From Sipunculus nudus (taxonomy: Eukaryota > Annelida > Sipuncula > Golfingiida > Sipunculidae), in the NCBI GenBank assembly GCA_026874595.1, contig CM049308.1, positions 41,032,527-41,096,526 on the forward strand: a stretch of DNA of 64,000 bases, read 5' to 3'. The notes under the pieces were generated by a model. The model saw nothing but the letters and a program-made list of their open reading frames with translations. It was not told where the DNA came from and did no database searches. Shown here one piece after another: positions 56,138 through 64,000 of the stretch. The position numbers and the translations under genes were made by a program. Position 1 is the stretch's first letter. The number at the start of each line of letters is the position of its first letter.

Positions 56138-57888
56138 ATGGCAGCCCATCAGGGTCCTATAAATAGGGTTTTTAACCTGTTTCCTGGAAGAATGAATGTA
56201 GTTCTGTTGTTAGGTGTGTTTCTGTTAATATACCTGCCTCCTACAGAAGCTTCGCAAAATAAAACTTGTGATGAAGATATTAAATGCAGACCTGGTATCT
56301 TCTTGCCATTATGGGAGCCAACAATAGAAAATTTGAGTGCTGGAGACAAGGCGGCCAGGGCAACGGTTTATTTTGCAGCAATGATTTTTATGTTCTTAGG
56401 AGTGTCCATCATTGCCGACCGCTTTATGGCAGCTATTGAGGTCATTACATCTAAAGAACGTGAAGTGACAGTTCGTAAGCCAAATGGTGAAACACAGATT
56501 GTCAACGTTCGTATTTGGAATGAGACTGTGTCGAATCTGACTCTTATGGCGTTAGGTTCCTCTGCACCAGAGATCCTCTTGTCCATCATTGAAATCATTG
56601 GTAATAAGTTTGAAGCTGGTGACCTTGGCCCTGGTACCATTGTGGGTAGTGCAGCTTTTAATTTATTCATTATCACAGCTTTATGTGTGTCTGTTATCCC
56701 TGACGGGGAAGTCCGCAGAATCAAGCATCTGCGAGTGTTTTTCATCACTGCAAGCTGGAGTGTATTCGCTTATCTCTGGATGTACATCATCATTTCTGTC
56801 ATCACACCAGGAGTCATAAATGTGTGGGAGGGAGTATTGACATTTTTATTCTTCCCTGCAACTGTAGTTACAGCTTACATCGCTGACAAGAAAATTTTCT
56901 TTTATAGATTTTTAAGGAAAAGGTACAGAACTAGCCGAAACAAAACTGTAGTCGTCTCAGAAAATGGCACAGACATGGAACTTGGGGACAAAGTCAATCA
57001 TATGGGTGAAGAGATGGCTTTCAAGGGTCTTGACTCAGAAGACGTTGAAATTCGGGAATTTGAAAAACATCGCAAAGACTACATTGAGATTTTACGAGAG
57101 CTGCGTAAGAAGCATCCAAATTTGGATATGAAGACTCTTGAAGAAATGGCGGAATATGAGGCTATGAACCGTGGCCCCAAGAGCAGAGCATTCTACCGCA
57201 TCCAGGCAACACGCAAGTTGACTGGTGGAGGTAATGTTATCAAGAAATCTAAGATAGAACGTCGGTCGAGTCTGCAGGATGTGAAGGTCGAGGTTTTAGA
57301 TGATAGTGTCACCCGAATTTTATTTGAACCAGGACATTACACTGTGATGGAGAACGTGGGCACGTTTATGTTGACTGTATCCCGTGTTGGAGGTAACTGC
57401 TCTGAAACTATATATGTTGATTATGTCACAGAAGATGGCACTGCAAATGCCGGATCTGATTACGAGTATGCGGAGGGCACTCTGATATTCTACCCAGGAG
57501 AAACGCACAAACAGTTTCCAGTGACCATCATCGATGATGATGTTTTTGAAGAAGATGAACACTTCTATGTCAGGCTCCAAAATCTTCGCTTTGGCGATAC
57601 CAATGGCACCTACTCAGCTGACTATGATGACAGCAAACTTCAGCTCGCAAATCCTTCTATGGCAACTGTTATGATTCTTGATGATGATCATGCTGGGATC
57701 GTTCACTTTGAAACAGCGGAGACATCTGTGAGTGAAGCTATTGGAGAAGCCCAGTTTAAATTGATTCGATCATCAGGGGCTCGTGGTAGAATCATGGTTC
57801 CTTTTAGAACCTTGGATGGCTCTGCCAAAGGAGGCAAAGATTTTGAGATGACGGAGGGAGATGTCATCTTTGAAAATGATGAAACTGA
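56138..57888 (+). CDS. SLC8A: Sodium/calcium exchanger NCX (SLC8 family), first coding exon, 3' partial
   Basis: Codons 1-583 plus 2 nt of the next, ending at donor GTAAGT (57889). The ATG sits in a good context (aaaacATGG); Met19 begins the hydrophobic stretch MNVVLLLGVFLLIYLPP, so it may instead start the signal peptide. Visible in order: extracellular N-terminus with N-glycosylation site NKT (41-43); first membrane segments (76-95); alpha-1 repeat NETVSNLTLMALGSSAPE (128-145) with ion-coordinating residues; segments to about 250; XIP-like amphipathic basic region KKIFFYRFLRKRYR (251-264); large cytosolic loop; Calx-beta 1 (about 390-510) with acidic calcium-binding clusters EDG and DDDVFEEDE; start of Calx-beta 2 (from about 511, DDDHAG). 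NCX extrudes one Ca2+ for three Na+ at the plasma membrane. The second half of Calx-beta 2, the alpha-2 repeat and the last membrane segments are beyond the window. Confidence 0.96.
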
Positions 57889-59358
57889 GTAAGTAGAGTT
57901 TGAAGTTTTCACTCTAGCTTGTTTCATGCAAGTGTGGCATTTTTGCCTGTACAATGGCTGGTCATGTTAGCCAGAGGCCACAATGCCAATATTAAGACAC
58001 AATCAAAAGGTTCATAATATTAACAAACATGCATGTCATCAATCCTAGGTACAGTCACTCTATTCTTAATTGAACATATACTTGCCCAATGTTTTATTAT
58101 ACATATATATATATATATTATACCTGTGTTGTCATCTAGTAAAGGGGCCTTTTTTCACTTTGGATGTAGCTTGAGGTATGATCCTTAGGCACTCAAGTTG
58201 GCTGATACAGATGTGTCAGGCTGATATAACTCGCATTAACTGGGCTGCGATATGGACTAGGCATCTTGCATCATATTCAGTGAGCAATATCTGTTTCCTG
58301 TATCTGGTTGATGACCTGCATGGTTAGTCTTTATGAAATATTAAAATATTGGGTGGAGCAGACTACATAATTAAACAACTTTTTTGCCTTCCTTTCCCAG
58401 TAAATCCCCAATTTCCACATTCAGAACGGAGTTTTTTCTAGTGTTTTTTTATTATTTCATTTTTTTTTTTGTTTTACATGGTGAAATAATAATTCTAAAT
58501 TCCATGTATTGTGTGTACAGAAGAATCAGATTTAACTGGCCTGTGTTGCATAAATGTATGTATAAAAACTTGGATTGCACCACATAAAAGGATTACACTG
58601 ACACCAGAATGCATCAAGAAAGGTAAGAGATCATTGTTCATCATCCATTGTATTGAAGCCACATAACTCAAACAAAAACATCCTAGTAAAAATCAATGAT
58701 TATGCTATTGCCAGTTTTAAGATGTGGAATTTTTATGGAACAGCCCTGTAACCACTCGTAAGATGCACATTGATCGTGTGCCCATCAGCAGTTGAGCTAC
58801 ATGCAGTTTTGTGTTTTAGGTTTTTGTACTTGGTAACAAAAAGTGTTACTAAATTCCTTTTAACCCATAATGTTTAATTAATTATTTATTGATTAATCAA
58901 CCAGTTTAATTGGTATGCTTTTCTTATTGGCCAGAGGGTGCCATATTGACCCAAGGGCTGCAATTGGTCTCAGATTATTTTTTATTTGATTTAAAATTAT
59001 TTTCAGTATACTCCAATTAGTCTTTTCAAATACTATGTGTGGTCAAACTGAAGTACTTCACTGGTACTTCACACACATGCGTGCAGTGCACCTTGACACA
59101 TCCAAGATAGCACATCTTGTCAATTTTACCCTGGCCCTCAGCCTAGCAGACCCCAGTGGACTGATCTCATAACAAACAGCAGCTGTAAAATACTCATCTC
59201 ATGACGTATCCTGTGGCCAGGGTCCCTGTGTCTGGTTGTACATCTATCTTGGTGGGTAATAAATGTCAACTTAAGGAATTTGAACAACTACACCAAATTG
59301 TGTATGTAAATACGATGATTGATAAAATGATAAATAACAAAGTGAAGTCACTCAGCTG
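57889..59358. other. First coding intron of the exchanger, no exon seen
   Basis: Begins GTAAGTAG. It contains a short (TA)n at about 58101-58117 and no frame resembling the rest of Calx-beta 2. Confidence 0.6.
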
Positions 59359-60234
<876 letters not shown>

Positions 60235-60237
60235 ATC

Positions 60238-60240
<3 letters not shown>

Positions 60241-60322
<82 letters not shown>
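60241..60322. repeat. (TA)n microsatellite right of the foldback-like element
   Basis: An uninterrupted run of about 40 AT dinucleotides. Confidence 0.97.
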
Positions 60323-60325
<3 letters not shown>

Positions 60326-63300
60326 GTGAAGCTAGTATTTCACACAAAAGCAAATATGAATGTGCTTTTGATTTTTAGCTTTGCAGTGTATTTAAAATAA
60401 TGTTTTGAAGTACAGATAGAACAGGAAGGTATTTTGAGACCTAATGAAAACAAGGTGACAGTTGATTAAAACAGGCAAAGTGTATAAATGACAGGAACAT
60501 ATCATGTGTTATTCAGTTTATCAGTTTGAAACAGGGAAGTGAAAGATGTCGTAAAGATAAGCTTTACTAACACACTTTTGTATTGTGTACGGCTGCAAGT
60601 TTATGTTTCATAATCATATACAGTTGCCAAGGCTGTGGCCCAGCTTCAAACTCAGTTTGTTGCTGATCCTGTGCTTCTTCATAATATCAAGTCTGCCGCA
60701 GCTATGCTTCACAGACAATGATACAACAAGCTGCAATGGCATCTATTTCATCAATTTTGAATAAGCCTGATAGTTTTCGGGGCAGATTGTTAACTGCCAA
60801 TGCAACAAAAAAAGTGTAAACTATACATTGTTCACACCCTGTCTGAACAAAAAAAAATAATATGTTATAATACATAATATACAGGTATTACAGTATAATA
60901 AACTATGTAAAGTTTGTATTCCTGCAAAGGACCAGCTCCGGTTGTTTAAGATGTGATATTTCCAAAATGTGCAATACTTTATATGCTATCAAAACAGCAA
61001 CCAGTTTTGGGTTGTTCTTGAACGCCCATTATTATAAACCAATGTTAGGATGTATTGAGACTTTTTTACCATTAGCAAATTCATCCAAGTAATATCATGG
61101 ATATATCTTAATAAATTTTTGTTAGATTTGTTAATAATGTAAACTGCTTTGCATTATGTTTATGCATCTGTGGTTTTAATTTACACCAGTAGGGTGTGGC
61201 ATGAAAGTGAAATATATACAGATTAAAATCTGTCCTGTAGCTTTCAGATTTGTAGCAAGCCTGATTTTATTTACAAAATATAGGAAACTTTAAAGTTAAT
61301 TCAGATTTATATAAACAGGATCTAATATAGCTGAAAAACCCTACCAGGTGGATTCTAAGATGACTTCTAATTTCTTGAAATATGGGAGAGATTTTGAATC
61401 CCTGAAACTTATTCCAAAGACTTCATTCAACATATTAGTCTTAGGAATTTCTCTTTTTAATTGGCCTAATGTCCATGTACCAATAACCATCTTCATATAT
61501 TTGAATGGTGCGTTGATGACTTGGATGTTTATAAGTAATACTAATATTAGTTTAAATCACCTTTTAAGAGTCAGACAGAATCTCATGAACTTATTGATAC
61601 TTATTCTTTAATTAATATTCAGTCTGATTATTAATTTTAGACCATGTAAAATACTTTATTATCATGAAATAGTAAAATCAAAAGTATCATCATTTTTGTA
61701 GATAAGAATTTATATTCAAATCAAACTGTCAGATACAAATTTTAGTTTAAATAAATCCAGGAGATTCCTGCAATTTCTAACCCCAGTATTCTGTATTAAG
61801 GTTTGAACATACAGAAACGTCTTTCATGCAGCAACTATGGTCAAGGGCTTCTTCCTTATTGTTATTGTTAATGGGATGCTAAGAGTCAATTATTAATTCA
61901 TTAAGTGCATTTGATAGGTTAGAGGCCAGTCTGCACTATGGTATTGACTGAGCTTTAAAAGTTGTTCAGTCTGCACTGAAGACCCACTGGAGTATCCTTT
62001 TAGTGATATTTCTCAGGAATAATGCATTATACAGACCTCTCATCCCAGGTCTTAACGGACTCACAGGGATTCAGAGCTTAACATCACAACAGCTAAGCAA
62101 ACATCAGTGTCCCCTTGATTATCCCTGCTGCCCATGTGAGCACCAAAATATTGTATTTTAACAACTATTTTTAATTAATTGCTGTGACATATAATGTTAT
62201 TATTGTCCATTCATGTAACCAGTATTAACATTAATGTGGTTTGTTATGAAATATTTTGGTACTTCTTACATCTGAATACAGTGAACTATATGGCATTAAG
62301 TGATATTTCTTAATGCTCTAGTACGACCTACCACATTTTCACATAGTATTGGTGTAACAGCTCTGAGAAAGTGCTGATAACACTATACCATAACAGTACA
62401 AGTTATAATTCCGGTGATTGGTCATTTACTAACATTGCCTTATAGTTAATGTTGTTTACCTTAGATAGTCATAGGAAAGATAGTTATATAACTCATAAGG
62501 TATATCGATGCAAATGATTTGGAATTTTCAGAAAGTACATTATAAATGTAAATTTCAAGAATTAACTTAATTTTACATTTCAAGATTTTTACTCTACAAA
62601 AGCAGTACATTTAAAGTTTAAGCCCTGTGTGGAGTGTAATCTATGGGTATTATGGTCCTGACTGTTTACATTATTAAAAACTGTAGATATCACCTGGTTG
62701 GTCATGTAATATCATGTTCTTCATGGCTTATCATTCTGTAATCTACGCTCGTGAAAAATACCTTTAATTCACACAGTAGCTCAAGCAAGATACAGAACCA
62801 GGCTGAACAGCTTGTTCAACTATTTGTTTGTCTGAATTGGTTTGAACTACTATTATAAGCAGCACTTGTCCATTGACTATTAATGCATTTCTTGTTTTTG
62901 TTGTCAAACAACAGGCCGTGACCTGTACCGAGTTCACAAAGGACTGACGTCAAAGCGTGTTTGCTTTCTTTGCTTTGGCTGAGTATATGTGTGCCATCTA
63001 TTGGCTGGATGGGCTGTTTCAGGATTTGCTGTAATGAAAATTGTAGGCAAACCGTGCAGTGTGTTGGGAGTTTTCTCATTTTCTTGATACGGTGGTGGTA
63101 TAAAGCTTGGAAGACTGCCATTTCACCAACAGTATTCAGCCGTTTTTCTGTAGAACACTTGACACTTGGCACTCTCTGATGAATTAAGCATTAACACTTT
63201 ATGTTACATTTCAGCGGACCAGATGAGTTGAAGCTTTTACCAGATTGCTCTTGTTTTATTAATGATTTTCAATGTGTCGTTTTAACCATAAAGCTGAGCA

Positions 63301-64000
63301 ACACCTGCTAGATCTGCTATAACTAGATGGATAAAGTGCACTAGTTAATTAAAACCTTGATAGACTTGTTAATTATTTTTTACTTTTCAAGAAAATGTTA
63401 TTTTAAGCATTTGATGTCTTTGCAAGATGTCATTTTGGACCTGTTTAAGGCAATTCTTAACGTCAGAAAACCAGTCTGTTTCCATAATGAATAATTGATA
63501 ATTGGCTAATGTGGTCCTAGTTGGGAGCAGGGTTAATAATAACATTCGCAAATATTCTACAGTTATCATCAATATGCAGGTTAGGATCACGGATGATAGG
63601 TTTCATTTAATATTTCTTCGAATTAGTTACAGAAGTCTGCGTATAACTTGACATAGTTTACGTTTATTGCAGTAGGCCTACATATAATTGGGTTTAAGTG
63701 AGGCCTCGTACAAATATTTGTCAAAAGGTAATGGTTTTATGGCTGTGTATCCATACAAAAACATTTTATGCAATTATCAAGCCTACTAGATATCAGGTTT
63801 GATATCTTGAGAGTATACTTGATCCATATAGTAAACTATAGTCAAGACAGTGCAACGAGAAATATGCATTCTCAGGTATGCAGACCTCCACCATGTGGCC
63901 GGTCATTAATGTGGGGTAAACGGAACTCCGCAAGCTGTCTTTTCTTTCACTTATTGACCCCATTTTACCAGGTTCCTTTTAGCATAAGTTCCCTAACAAG
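60323..64000. other. Remainder of the exchanger intron, no exon recognised
   Basis: I looked for Calx-beta 2, the alternative-exon cassettes and the alpha-2 repeat on the plus strand and saw none. At 63870-63960 a short repeat (GTGTGGCCGG... AATGTGGGGTAAACGGAA) resembles 42315-42340 (AGTGTGGGGTAAAGGGAA). Confidence 0.5.

Overview
The window is nuclear DNA of an animal, most likely a marine lophotrochozoan such as a bivalve or gastropod mollusc. It is AT-rich. Coding sequence is split into short exons with GT/AG borders inside long introns packed with MITEs, tRNA-derived SINEs, minisatellites and long (TA)n tracts. The group is inferred from protein divergence and repeat style; I cannot name a genus.

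Three protein-coding loci can be read with confidence. (1) Plus strand, 1332-26876: 14 coding exons of a RIN-family Ras effector / Rab5 exchange factor. It has the SH2 C-terminal half, a 750-codon disordered central exon, the RIN homology and VPS9 domains, and the Ras-association domain. All exon phases join to one open frame of 1237 codons plus stop; the N-terminus lies left of the window. (2) Minus strand, 39924-30145: a complete NAA40 (NatD) N-alpha-acetyltransferase of 251 residues in 9 coding exons, the first holding only Met-Gly. It lies tail-to-tail with the RIN gene. (3) Plus strand, 56138-57888: the first large coding exon of an SLC8-type sodium/calcium exchanger (583 codons, signal peptide to the start of the second Calx-beta domain). 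The remaining exons lie beyond the window.

The non-coding part is unusually rich. The last RIN intron carries a 4.0-kb Helitron-like element (20208-24229) with a 288-bp tandem array loaded with perfect nuclear-receptor motifs (DR1, DR2, extended half-sites, a TRE palindrome). Another RIN intron holds a 2.5-kb 66-bp minisatellite with a STAT-type motif in most 33-bp half-units. The first NAA40 intron holds two hAT-like elements with 8-bp target duplications. The roughly 16-kb gap between NAA40 and the exchanger has no gene I can support; it contains MITEs, a SINE, palindromic minisatellites, AT microsatellites and a perfect CTCF-type motif. The first intron of the exchanger contains a long-TIR foldback-like element embedded in (TA)n.

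The three genes share no obvious pathway: endosomal Rab5 signalling, histone N-terminal acetylation and calcium extrusion. No operon logic applies. The most original material is the regulatory-motif content and structure of the repeats.
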